Origin: an uncultured Oscillospiraceae bacterium | GTDB lineage: Bacteria > Bacillota > Clostridia > Oscillospirales > Ruminococcaceae | Length of the DNA stretch: 64,000 nt | NCBI GenBank assembly: GCA_949299455.1 | Contig: CASGAN010000004.1 | Location: 1-64,000 of the forward strand | Direction of reading: 5' to 3' | Shown: positions 44,131 to 52,379 of the stretch, piece by piece | Layout of the letters: each line of letters opens with the position of its first letter | Numbering within the stretch: the stretch's first letter is position 1 | Program-made: the position numbers and the translations under genes | The notes under the pieces: generated by a model | Told to the model about the DNA's origin: nothing | Databases searched by the model: none | What the model saw: only the letters and a program-made list of their open reading frames with translations

Positions 44131-45266
44131 AACAAACTGTTTTGTGCGGCATTGACCGTCCCGACCGGATTGCCGCAGTTCTTTCAGGCGCACGGGCGGG
44201 ACTTATCACCAATCCGACCGGCATTGACCGCCGTTTCCGCGCTACGATTGACCGGCTTACCACGGTGTGCACCTTGTGCTGTCTGTTTTCGCCGGAGCAC
44301 GGTGTGCGCGGAGAAAAACAGGCGGGCGACCACGTCGAATGCTACACGGACGATTCGACCGGTCTGCCGGTATACAGCCTTTACGGTGATTCGCCGCATA
44401 TTTCCGAAGAAATTTTGTCCGGATTGGACGTGATCGTGTTCGATATTCAGGACGTCGGCGCACGGTTTTACACGTACTTATACACGCTCTCCTATGCAAT
44501 GGCAGACTGTGCCGCGGCAAACAAGCGGCTCGTTGTGCTTGACCGCATTAACCCAATCGGACGCAGAATCGAGGGTACCGTGCTCGACCCGGCGTTTCGT
44601 TCGTTTGTGGGACGGTTCCCGATTGCGACACGCTATGGGCTTACAATCGGCGAATATGCACGCTATATCAACGACACCGAGCACATCGGCTGTGACCTGA
44701 CAGTTGTGAGCGCTGAAGGCTGGAACGGCTGTTATTACGACGAAACCGACCTTGCGTGGGTGATGCCGTCGCCGAATCTGCCGACGATTGATTCGTGCCT
44801 TTGCTATATCGGCACGTGCTTGGCGGAGGGTACCAATCTTTCCGAGGGACGCGGCACCACAAAGCCGTTCGAGCTCATCGGTGCGCCGTGGCTTTCTGCA
44901 AAGCGGATTGCCGACGAACTGAATGAACGGAATCTGCCGGGCGTGCGGCTTCGGAGCTGTTATTTCACACCGACGTTTTCAAAGCATGCAGGCGAGCTCT
45001 GCCGCGGTGTGGCGCTTCACATCACTGACCGTGACGCGTTCCGCCCGTTTGAAACGGCCATTCGGCTGTTCGATCTCATCCGCAAAACGCATCCGGACTT
45101 TTCGTTTTTGCCGCCGGTCAAAGCACATAACCCGCCGTTTATTGACCTGCTCTTAGGCACCGACGATTTTCGGAGCGAATCGTTTGACGCAGACCGGTTT
45201 TTATCGGAATGCGCACGCGCATGCAGCGATTATGCAGAAAAAATCCGTCCATATCAAAACACATAA
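44127..45266 (+). CDS. namZ: NamZ-type exo-beta-N-acetylmuramidase (DUF1343)
   Basis: 379 residues. DUF1343 (GH171) marks are AGLITNPTGID, LFSPEHGVRGEKQAGD, PVYSLYG, VIVFDIQDVGARFYTY, VVLDRINPIG and EGTNLSEGRGTTKPFE. NamZ of Bacillus subtilis releases terminal MurNAc from glycan fragments. No signal peptide is seen here, so it would act in the cytoplasm on imported fragments, feeding the kinase and MurQ. GGAGGG precedes the start at 44127. Confidence 0.85.
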   Translation: MKQTVLCGIDRPDRIAAVLSGARAGLITNPTGIDRRFRATIDRLTTVCTLCCLFSPEHGVRGEKQAGDHVECYTDDSTGLPVYSLYGDSPHISEEILSGLDVIVFDIQDVGARFYTYLYTLSYAMADCAAANKRLVVLDRINPIGRRIEGTVLDPAFRSFVGRFPIATRYGLTIGEYARYINDTEHIGCDLTVVSAEGWNGCYYDETDLAWVMPSPNLPTIDSCLCYIGTCLAEGTNLSEGRGTTKPFELIGAPWLSAKRIADELNERNLPGVRLRSCYFTPTFSKHAGELCRGVALHITDRDAFRPFETAIRLFDLIRKTHPDFSFLPPVKAHNPPFIDLLLGTDDFRSESFDADRFLSECARACSDYAEKIRPYQNT

Positions 45267-45284
45267 AGATTTACAACCTGTTTG

Positions 45285-45314
45285 TTGACCAAAGCATTAA
45301 AAATCGGGTAAGAT
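45285..45314 (+). promoter_or_regulatory. Promoter of cysK
   Basis: TTGACC (45285-45290), 18-nt spacer, TAAGAT (45309-45314). Confidence 0.6.
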
Positions 45315-45337
45315 ATTTGTATATTGGAGGGATTTTT

Positions 45338-46276
45338 ATGGCAATGCTATACTCACTGACCGAAGCAGTCGGCAAAACGCCACTTTTACTGCTTTCAAAC
45401 TATCAAAAACAAATCGGCGCGGCCGCTGAGATCGCGGCAAAGCTTGAATATTTAAATCCGGCAGGAAGCGTTAAAGACCGTGCGGCGTATTATATGATCA
45501 AAGATGCGGAAGCTTCGGGTCGCATCCGTCCGGGCGACACGCTGATTGAACCGACCTCCGGCAACACCGGCATCGGACTTGCAAGCATCGGTGTGCCGCG
45601 CGGCTACCGCGTGATTCTCACGATGCCGGAGTCGATGAGCGTCGAACGCCGGATGCTCCTTGCGGCATATGGTGCAGAGATTGTGCTGACGCCGGCATCC
45701 GAGGGCATGCAGGGTGCGGTGGACCGCGCCGATGCACTCGCAAAGGAGATTCCCGGCGCATGGATTCCGGGACAGTTTTCAAACGAATCGAACGCCCGCG
45801 CTCACTATGAAACGACGGCACCCGAAATCTTCTCGGATGCAAACGGAAAGGTGGACATCTTTGTGGCAGGCGTCGGCACCGGCGGCACGATCACCGGATG
45901 CGGACGGTTTTTCAAAGAACACTGCCCGGGCGTTAAAATCGTGGCAGTCGAACCGTTTGACTCGCCGCTTTTAAGCGAACGCCGTGCAGGCCCGCACAAG
46001 ATTCAGGGCATCGGTGCAAACTTTGTGCCGTGTCTGCTCGACAAAAAAGTGTTTGACGAGGTCATGACGGTGAAAACCGAGGAAGCGTTCGAAGCGGCAA
46101 GGCTTTTGGCAAAAACCGAGGGTGTGCTCGCCGGCATTTCGTCGGGTGCAGCGCTCGCGGCAGCTTCACGTCTTGCAAAACAGGAGGAAAACCGCGGCAA
46201 ACGCATCGTGGTACTCCTGCCGGACACGGGCGACCGCTACCTGTCGACCCCGCTGTTTGCAGGCGAAAACACATAA
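45338..46276 (+). CDS. cysK: Cysteine synthase (O-acetylserine sulfhydrylase)
   Basis: 312 residues, full length. PLP-binding Lys in NPAGSVKDRAAYYM, SGNTGIGLA (substrate loop), GTGGTITGCG (phosphate loop), and HKIQGIGANFVP. It makes cysteine from O-acetylserine and sulfide. GGAGG lies 7 nt before the ATG at 45338. It has its own promoter and terminator, so it is a single-gene unit. Confidence 0.93.
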   Translation: MAMLYSLTEAVGKTPLLLLSNYQKQIGAAAEIAAKLEYLNPAGSVKDRAAYYMIKDAEASGRIRPGDTLIEPTSGNTGIGLASIGVPRGYRVILTMPESMSVERRMLLAAYGAEIVLTPASEGMQGAVDRADALAKEIPGAWIPGQFSNESNARAHYETTAPEIFSDANGKVDIFVAGVGTGGTITGCGRFFKEHCPGVKIVAVEPFDSPLLSERRAGPHKIQGIGANFVPCLLDKKVFDEVMTVKTEEAFEAARLLAKTEGVLAGISSGAALAAASRLAKQEENRGKRIVVLLPDTGDRYLSTPLFAGENT

Positions 46277-46283
46277 GTAAAAT

Positions 46284-46319
46284 AAAACAGGACGAAGCAG
46301 ATGCTTCGTCCTGTTTTTT
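46284..46319. terminator. Bidirectional terminator after cysK
   Basis: AAAACAGGACGAAGC (46284-46298) pairs with GCTTCGTCCTGTTTT (46303-46317) around AGAT. It faces the converging comM gene. Confidence 0.93.
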
Positions 46320-46327
46320 ATCGTCAC

Positions 46328-47854
46328 TTATTTTTTGCCGAAATATTTGCGGTCAAGGCTTCGGTACTGAATCGCCTCGGCAACATGGCGGGTGTTTATC
46401 ACCTCGTCGCCGGACAGATCGGCAATCGTACGCGACACTTTTAAAATCCGGTCATATGCACGTGCGGACAGCGAAAGCTTGTCAAACGCCTTTTGAATCA
46501 TCGCTTTTGCATCGTCGGTCATGCGGCAGTCCTCCTGCAGTCTTGCAGGCGGAATTTTTGCATTTGACAAAATATTCGTCCCGCGAAACCGCTCGTGCTG
46601 AACGGCACGAGCCTTGTCCACGCGCGCTTTGATCGCCGCACTCGACTCCGCCGGTGTGTCCGACGAAATCTCCCCAAACGATACCGGAAGCACGTCAATA
46701 TGCAAATCAAGCCGGTCAAGAAGCGGCCCCGAGATACGCGAAAGATACTGTTCGACACGCTTCGGCGTACAGGTGCACTGTTTTGTGGGATGACCGTAAT
46801 AGCCGCAGGGACACGGATTCATCGCGGCAATCACCATCATCGAGCACGGATAGGTGAGTGTTCCGGACACGCGCGAAATCGTAACACAGCCGTCCTCAAC
46901 CGGCTGACGAAGCACCTCCATGGCGGCGCGCGAAAACTCGGGCAGTTCGTCCAAAAACAACACACCGTTGTGTGCAAGTGAAATTTCGCCCGGACGAACA
47001 ATCGATCCGCCGCCCGAAAGTCCCGGTGCGGAAATCGTATGGTGCGGCGAGCGGAACGGCCGCGTTGTAATGAGCGGTGCATCGCGGTCAATGAGTCCCG
47101 CCACCGAATGAATCATTGTCGTTTCGATCGATTCCTCAAACGTCATATCGGGTAAAATCGAGCCGATTCGCTTTGCGAGCATGCTTTTGCCCGCACCGGG
47201 TGCGCCGATCATCAAAGCGTTATGACCGCCTGCCGCCGCAATCTCGAGCGCACGCCTTGCGCCCTGCTGACCCTTGACCTCGCAGAAGTCCGGCACAAAC
47301 GGCACGGGCTGATTCTTGGGTGACACATATGCCGTCGGGGACAGTGATGTTTTATCTTCAAAAAAGGCGAGCAGTGTTTTTACATGCGGCACGCCGTAGA
47401 CGGTAATGCCCGGCACAACAGCGGCTTCCTTTGCGTTTTCTTCCGGAACAAACACCGCCTTGCATCCCGCGCCGCGCGCACTCAGTACCATCGGCAGCAC
47501 ACCCACGACCGGACGCAGTGCACCAGACAAGGAAAGCTCGCCGACAAACATGCATTTCGATAAATTTAAAGCAATCTGTCCGCTCGATAAAAGAAGCGAC
47601 AGAAAAATCGGCAGATCATACACAGGTCCCGCTTTTTTTAAGTCGGCGGGCGCCAAGTTGACCGTAATTTTTGCCGCCGGCAGAGTATAGCCGCAGTTTT
47701 TGATTGCCGCACACACGCGGTCGCGGCTTTCCCGCACAGCAGTATCCGGCAGTCCGACAATATCAAACCGCGGCAGTCCCGGCGCAAAATCGGTTTCCAC
47801 CTCCACAAGATAGCCCGCCAAGCCGAAAAGTCCCGCACTTTTTACACTGTTCAT
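46328..47854 (-). CDS. comM: YifB/ComM-family Mg-chelatase-like AAA ATPase
   Basis: 508 residues. The N-terminal ChlI-like domain has PRFDIVGLPDTAVRESRDRV and AKITVNLAPADLKK. The AAA domain has Walker A GAPGAGKSMLAKR and Walker B FLDELPEF. A Cys-rich stretch follows (MNPCPCGYYGHPTKQCTCTP), then the C-terminal Mg-chelatase domain. ComM is a branch-migration helicase in natural transformation in some bacteria. Confidence 0.92.
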   Translation of the reverse strand: MNSVKSAGLFGLAGYLVEVETDFAPGLPRFDIVGLPDTAVRESRDRVCAAIKNCGYTLPAAKITVNLAPADLKKAGPVYDLPIFLSLLLSSGQIALNLSKCMFVGELSLSGALRPVVGVLPMVLSARGAGCKAVFVPEENAKEAAVVPGITVYGVPHVKTLLAFFEDKTSLSPTAYVSPKNQPVPFVPDFCEVKGQQGARRALEIAAAGGHNALMIGAPGAGKSMLAKRIGSILPDMTFEESIETTMIHSVAGLIDRDAPLITTRPFRSPHHTISAPGLSGGGSIVRPGEISLAHNGVLFLDELPEFSRAAMEVLRQPVEDGCVTISRVSGTLTYPCSMMVIAAMNPCPCGYYGHPTKQCTCTPKRVEQYLSRISGPLLDRLDLHIDVLPVSFGEISSDTPAESSAAIKARVDKARAVQHERFRGTNILSNAKIPPARLQEDCRMTDDAKAMIQKAFDKLSLSARAYDRILKVSRTIADLSGDEVINTRHVAEAIQYRSLDRKYFGKK

Positions 47855-48011
47855 GCAAACGTCCCCTCATTTTCGCCATTTCTTTTGAGTATACTCGATT
47901 TTTAAAAAAGAAACAATATTTTCCTTTGGCGTTTTTGTTTTTTTAAAAAGTAACCAAAAAAACGCCTTGAAGTTTATGCATAATTTTCATATGCAAAATG
48001 TCGGTTTCCTC

Positions 48012-48039
48012 TTTACTTTTTCATTCGTTCGGCTATAAT
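48012..48039 (+). promoter_or_regulatory. Promoter of the ABC exporter pair
   Basis: TTTACT (48012-48017), 16-nt spacer, TATAAT (48034-48039). The rest of the 244-bp gap (47855-48098) holds AT-rich sequence with no ORF or stable hairpin that I could support. Confidence 0.7.
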
Positions 48040-48098
48040 GACACTGACATTTTCTTTTTTACAATCGTTACACCGGACAAAAGAAACGAGGGGATTTT

Positions 48099-49850
48099 AT
48101 GTTTCAGCTTCGATGGGTCTGGGCGCGCATGGAGGGCTATCACGGGCGATATATCTTTGCGCTGTTCGGCTCGGTGCTGATTGCGGCTTCACAGCTTGTG
48201 GGCTCGCTCATTACCGCACAGATCATGGACACGGTCTTTAACCCGATTCAGTTGGGCACACCGGTCACAGAACAGCTTGTTCAGACGCTCATTTTCTGGC
48301 TCATTCTGCTTGTTGGCTTTACGCTTTTGCGTACATCCTTTACATACGGCGTTGTCATGACGTATGAGCACTGCTCCCAGCAGTTAACATACCGCCTGCG
48401 CCGCGATCTTTACAAAAACATGCAGGAGCAGGACATGCGGTTTTACAGCAAAAACCGCACCGGCGATTTGATGACACGTTTAACCGGTGATATGGACATG
48501 ATCCGCCACACGGTCTGCTGGGTCATCCGTCAGCTGTTAGAGTGTGCTGTCTTGTTTTTGACAACGACGATCTGCTTTTTGATTGCCGACTGGCTGTTTG
48601 CATTGACACTCTTGGCGGTCACACCGTTTATTTTCCTCATCACAAAACGCTTTGCAAAGCGCATCGGCCCGATGTACGTCGATCTGCGCGAGCGGCTTTC
48701 GCAAATGAACACCGGCGCACAGGAAAACATCTCCGGCAACCGTGTCGTCAAAGCGTTTGCACGCGAAGATTACGAAAACGAACAGTTTGACAAGAAAAAC
48801 GAAGCGTTTAAAAAAGCAAATCTCGCCGCAACGATGACATGGCTTCGCTACAGCCCGATCTTAGATGCGCTGTCGCAGTCGCTTGCCGTTTCCGTGCTGC
48901 TGGTGGGCGGTATTTTCCTGATTACCGGCCGCATTTCCATCGGTACATTTACGCTGTTTAACTCGCTTTCCTGGACGCTCACAAACCCGATGCGCATGCT
49001 CGGCATGCACATCAACGACCTGCAGCGTTTCTTTGCGAGCGCAAGCAAAATCGTCGAACTGTTCTACGCCCGTTCGACCATCATCACCCGCACAGATGCC
49101 ACACCGGTTCTTGACCGTGTCAAAGGCAAAGTGACCTTTTCTCACGCCGGTTTAAAATTGGACGGCACACAGGTGCTTTCGGACATTGATTTGACCATCA
49201 ACCCGGGTGAAACGGTTGCCATCATGGGACCGACCGGCTCGGGCAAAACATCGCTTATTAACTTAATCCCGCGGTTTTTTGATGCCACCGAAGGCAAAGT
49301 CCTTGTAGACGACACACCGGTCGGCATGATGCCGCTTCACGACCTGCGCAGAAGCATCGGCATTGCAACACAGGATGTCTTCTTGTTCTCCGACACCGTG
49401 GACGGCAACATTGCATACGGTGATTCGACGCTTTCGGAGGAGGAAGTCAAACGATATGCAAAAATGGCATCCGTTGATTTTGCCGAAAAGCTCACCGATG
49501 GCTTTGATACGCTGATCGGCGAACGCGGCACCGGTCTTTCGGGCGGTCAGAAACAGCGTATTGCACTCGCGCGTGCGCTCGCGGTGCGTCCGTCGATCCT
49601 CATTCTCGACGATACCACCTCGGCAGTCGATCTGGAAACCGAAAAAGAAATCCAAAACGCACTCGATTCGCTCGATTTCCCCTGCACAAAGATTTTCATT
49701 GCACAGCGTATTTCCACCACCAAACGAGCGGACAAAATCGTCATTTTGGACGGCGGCCGCATTGTGCAGTACGGCACACACGACGAATTAAAGGAGCAGC
49801 CCGGCTATTACCGCGAAGTATACCTGCTCCAAAACGGCATGACGGAATAA
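48099..49850 (+). CDS. ABC exporter subunit with degenerate catalytic site
   Basis: 583 residues. A six-helix membrane domain (1 to about 320) is followed by an ATPase domain with GPTGSGKTSLINL (Walker A), LSGGQKQRIALARAL (signature) and ILILDDTTSAVD (Walker B). The residue after Walker B is Asp where active sites have Glu. That change is the usual mark of the degenerate half of heterodimeric exporters such as BmrC/TM287. It pairs with the next gene, 13 nt away. The substrate is unknown. GAGGGG precedes the ATG. Confidence 0.9.
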   Translation: MFQLRWVWARMEGYHGRYIFALFGSVLIAASQLVGSLITAQIMDTVFNPIQLGTPVTEQLVQTLIFWLILLVGFTLLRTSFTYGVVMTYEHCSQQLTYRLRRDLYKNMQEQDMRFYSKNRTGDLMTRLTGDMDMIRHTVCWVIRQLLECAVLFLTTTICFLIADWLFALTLLAVTPFIFLITKRFAKRIGPMYVDLRERLSQMNTGAQENISGNRVVKAFAREDYENEQFDKKNEAFKKANLAATMTWLRYSPILDALSQSLAVSVLLVGGIFLITGRISIGTFTLFNSLSWTLTNPMRMLGMHINDLQRFFASASKIVELFYARSTIITRTDATPVLDRVKGKVTFSHAGLKLDGTQVLSDIDLTINPGETVAIMGPTGSGKTSLINLIPRFFDATEGKVLVDDTPVGMMPLHDLRRSIGIATQDVFLFSDTVDGNIAYGDSTLSEEEVKRYAKMASVDFAEKLTDGFDTLIGERGTGLSGGQKQRIALARALAVRPSILILDDTTSAVDLETEKEIQNALDSLDFPCTKIFIAQRISTTKRADKIVILDGGRIVQYGTHDELKEQPGYYREVYLLQNGMTE

Positions 49851-49863
49851 AGGGGGAATCATC

Positions 49864-51633
49864 ATGGCAAGAAACCGATTTGACGTCGACGAAACACTCG
49901 AAACCCCATTTAACGTAAAACATTTACTGCGTGCCGGCGTGTATGTCAAACGCCACAGCAAAAAAATGATCCTGTCGCTTGTTTACTCTGCGATTTCGGC
50001 GGTCTGCGCGCTTGTGGGCCCGCTGCTTATAAGCACGGCGATCGATGTAGCTGTCCCGAACAAGGACTATATGCTGCTTGTCTGGCTCGCTGTCGCAATG
50101 GCGATTTCGATTGCACTCAGTATTCTGTTCGGCTGGATTCGTTCGAAATACATGACAATCGTCGGCCAGGAAATCATCTATGATATCCGCAAGGATTTGT
50201 TTGCACACTTACAAAAGCTGCCGTTTCAGTTTTACGACGACCGTCCGCACGGCAAGATTCTGACCCGTGTCATCAACTACGTCAACAACGTGTCGGACGC
50301 GCTCTCAAACGGCATCATCAACTTCATCTTAGAAACGTTCAACCTCATTCTGATTGCTGTGTTCATGCTTTTATGCGATGTGCGGTTAAGCCTCATCGTC
50401 ATGGCAGGCATTCCGGTATTCGTGGTGGTCGTGTTCTTCTTAAAACCGGCACAGCGCCGTGCTTGGCAGGATGTGTCGAACAAAGGCTCGAACTTAAACG
50501 CCTACCTGCATGAGAGTTTAGACGGTGCAAAAATCACACAGGCATTTGTCCGTGAGGACGAAAACGCCGAAATCTACGACAAACTAAACCGCAAATACGT
50601 CAAAAGCTGGATGAAAGCGCAATTTACCTCAAACCTTGTGTGGTATTCGGTCGACAACATCTCGACCATCGTCATTGCGGCGATGTATCTGATCGGCTTG
50701 TTTATGTTAGGGCCTGCCGTGAAAATCGGTACGCTCATTGCAATTTCCTCGTACGCATGGCGGTTCTGGCAGCCGATTTTGCAGCTTTCGAACCTGTATA
50801 ACACGTTTATCAACGCCGTCGCATACCTCGAGCGTATTTTCGAGATGATCGACGAGCCGGTCACCATCGACGATGCACCGAATGCCGGCGCGCTTCCGCC
50901 GATTGAGGGACGCGTTGACTTTAACGACGTGACCTTCTCGTATGACGGCGAGGTCAATATTTTAGAACACATGGATCTGCATGTGCGCGCAGGCGAGTCG
51001 ATTGCACTCGTCGGTCCGACCGGCGCCGGCAAAACAACGGTGGTCAACCTCATTTCGCGGTTTTATAACGTCACCGGCGGCGCTGTAACACTCGACGGTC
51101 ACGATGTGTCGAGTGTAACGCTCCATTCACTCCGTTCGCAGATGGGCATCATGCTCCAGGACAGCTTCATTTTCTCGGGCACGATTCTCGATAACATCCG
51201 CTACGGCCGGCTTGATGCAACCGACGAGGAAGTGATCGCGGCGGCAAAAACGGTTCGTGCGCACGACTTCATCATGGCGATGGAAAAAGGCTACTACACC
51301 GAGGTCAACGAGCGCGGCTCACGCCTTTCGCAGGGACAAAAACAGCTCATTGCGTTTGCACGCACACTGCTTTCGAATCCGCGGATTCTGATTCTCGACG
51401 AGGCAACCTCCTCGATCGACGCACAGACCGAGCGGCTCTTACAGGAGGGCTTAAACGCGCTCTTAAAAGGCCGGACGTCGTTCATCATCGCGCACCGGCT
51501 GTCCACGATCAAAAACTGCGACCGTATTTTGTATATCAGCAACAAGGGCATTGCCGAGAGCGGCAGCCACGACGAGCTGATGGCAAAGAAAGGACTTTAT
51601 TATCATCTGTATACCGCACAGACCGAAGGATAA
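49864..51633 (+). CDS. ABC exporter subunit with canonical catalytic site
   Basis: 589 residues. A six-helix membrane domain is followed by an ATPase with GPTGAGKTTVVNL (Walker A), LSQGQKQLIAFARTL (signature with Gln) and ILILDEATSSID, with the catalytic Glu present. An LSQGQ signature and intact Glu in one subunit, with LSGGQ and Asp in the other, is the normal division in heterodimeric type IV exporters. A multidrug or lipid-linked substrate is possible. AAGGGGG precedes the start. Confidence 0.9.
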   Translation: MARNRFDVDETLETPFNVKHLLRAGVYVKRHSKKMILSLVYSAISAVCALVGPLLISTAIDVAVPNKDYMLLVWLAVAMAISIALSILFGWIRSKYMTIVGQEIIYDIRKDLFAHLQKLPFQFYDDRPHGKILTRVINYVNNVSDALSNGIINFILETFNLILIAVFMLLCDVRLSLIVMAGIPVFVVVVFFLKPAQRRAWQDVSNKGSNLNAYLHESLDGAKITQAFVREDENAEIYDKLNRKYVKSWMKAQFTSNLVWYSVDNISTIVIAAMYLIGLFMLGPAVKIGTLIAISSYAWRFWQPILQLSNLYNTFINAVAYLERIFEMIDEPVTIDDAPNAGALPPIEGRVDFNDVTFSYDGEVNILEHMDLHVRAGESIALVGPTGAGKTTVVNLISRFYNVTGGAVTLDGHDVSSVTLHSLRSQMGIMLQDSFIFSGTILDNIRYGRLDATDEEVIAAAKTVRAHDFIMAMEKGYYTEVNERGSRLSQGQKQLIAFARTLLSNPRILILDEATSSIDAQTERLLQEGLNALLKGRTSFIIAHRLSTIKNCDRILYISNKGIAESGSHDELMAKKGLYYHLYTAQTEG

Positions 51634-51634
51634 C

Positions 51635-51668
51635 AAAAAAGAGGACTGAAGATTCAGTCCTCTTTTTT
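51635..51668. terminator. Bidirectional terminator after the ABC pair
   Basis: AAAAAAGAGGACTG pairs with CAGTCCTCTTTTTT around AAGATT. It overlaps the last codons and stop of the converging HTH gene (51654). Confidence 0.9.
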
Positions 51669-51878
51669 TCTTGGATACGGCTGTTTTTCGTCGGTCAGTC
51701 CCGCAAGATAGTCCATGCTCGTTTCGAGTGCGACTGCAAGTTTTCGGCATTGCTCGAATGTCAGATACCGTCTGCCGGTTTCGATTTTTGAATAGTCGCT
51801 TTGGTCAATACCGGTCATCATCTGGATTTTTAACTGCGTATATCCCTTTTCTTTGCGCAGTGCGCGGATTCGGTTCAT
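51654..51878 (-). CDS. Small XRE-family HTH regulator
   Basis: 74 residues, essentially one HTH_3 domain: RIRALRKEKGYTQLKIQ, MTGIDQSDYSKIETGRRYLTF, CRKLAVALETSMDYLAGL. The basic, proline-containing tail (YPRKKED) is encoded within the terminator stem. It is divergent from the zinc-ribbon gene at 51964. A short palindrome over that gene's -35 box is a candidate binding site. Confidence 0.8.
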   Translation of the reverse strand: MNRIRALRKEKGYTQLKIQMMTGIDQSDYSKIETGRRYLTFEQCRKLAVALETSMDYLAGLTDEKQPYPRKKED

Positions 51879-51911
51879 ATTGCTTCACCCATTTTAGAGT
51901 ATGGCAAATTC

Positions 51912-51945
51912 CCCTATTGAAATTAGGGTGAAATTGACCTATTAT
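51912..51945 (+). promoter_or_regulatory. Promoter with operator-like palindrome for the zinc-ribbon gene
   Basis: TTGAAA (51917-51922), 17-nt spacer, TATTAT (51940-51945). CCCTA (51912-51916) and TAGGG (51924-51928) form an inverted repeat around the -35 box. Confidence 0.55.
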
Positions 51946-51963
51946 ATATTTGAGGTGATTCTT

Positions 51964-52263
51964 ATGGCTTCCTTTTGTCTGGAATGTTGGAATAAAATAA
52001 ACAACAGAAACGACCCGCCACGCAAATATATTATTTCAAAATCATTGGATTTATGCGAAGGATGTGGTGAATGGAAACACGTTCTTGTGATGGAGCGAAA
52101 ATATTATTATTTACGCAAATTTCGATTCATTATTATTCCTGTGTATATTATATGGCGAATTATATTTTTACTCTTAAAACTCATATCATGGCCTTTTAGA
52201 AAAATATTTTCAAAGTACCGCAACAAACAGTCTGTTTGTTCTGAAACCACTTCAAAAAAGTAG
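51964..52263 (+). CDS. Small zinc-ribbon membrane protein
   Basis: 99 residues. Two Cys pairs (FCLECW at 4-7 and LCEGCGEWK at about 31-35) form a zinc ribbon, followed by a membrane helix with basic flanks (FRFIIIPVYIIWRIIFLLLKLI). It resembles small proteins seen across Clostridia with no known function. The start at 51964 is preferred, with GAGGTG 6 nt upstream, over the ORF start at 51901, which would lie inside the promoter. The gene is AT-rich compared with its flanks. Confidence 0.75.
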   Translation: MASFCLECWNKINNRNDPPRKYIISKSLDLCEGCGEWKHVLVMERKYYYLRKFRFIIIPVYIIWRIIFLLLKLISWPFRKIFSKYRNKQSVCSETTSKK

Positions 52264-52298
52264 CGCAATAATTGCGAAAAATTCATCCTCATTTCCTC

Positions 52299-52327
52299 TT
52301 TACTTTTTAAAATCCCGCCCGTATAAT
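52299..52327 (+). promoter_or_regulatory. Promoter of the GH20 gene
   Basis: TTTACT (52299-52304), 17-nt spacer, TATAAT (52322-52327). A small palindrome CGCAAT-A-ATTGCG lies just upstream at 52264-52276. Confidence 0.7.
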
Positions 52328-52379
52328 AAAGGCAGAGATTGTGTGAAAATCACACCGATTTTTTGGAGGAAGAAGACCA

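Noticed and set aside
48099-49850. Calling the first ABC subunit a broken gene because of its missing catalytic Glu
   Set aside because: The Glu-to-Asp change in one partner is normal for heterodimeric exporters, and the frame is intact.
52264-52276. CGCAAT-A-ATTGCG as an operator shared with the uronate palindrome
   Set aside because: Only a short CGCAAT core is shared; this is too little to claim the same regulator.
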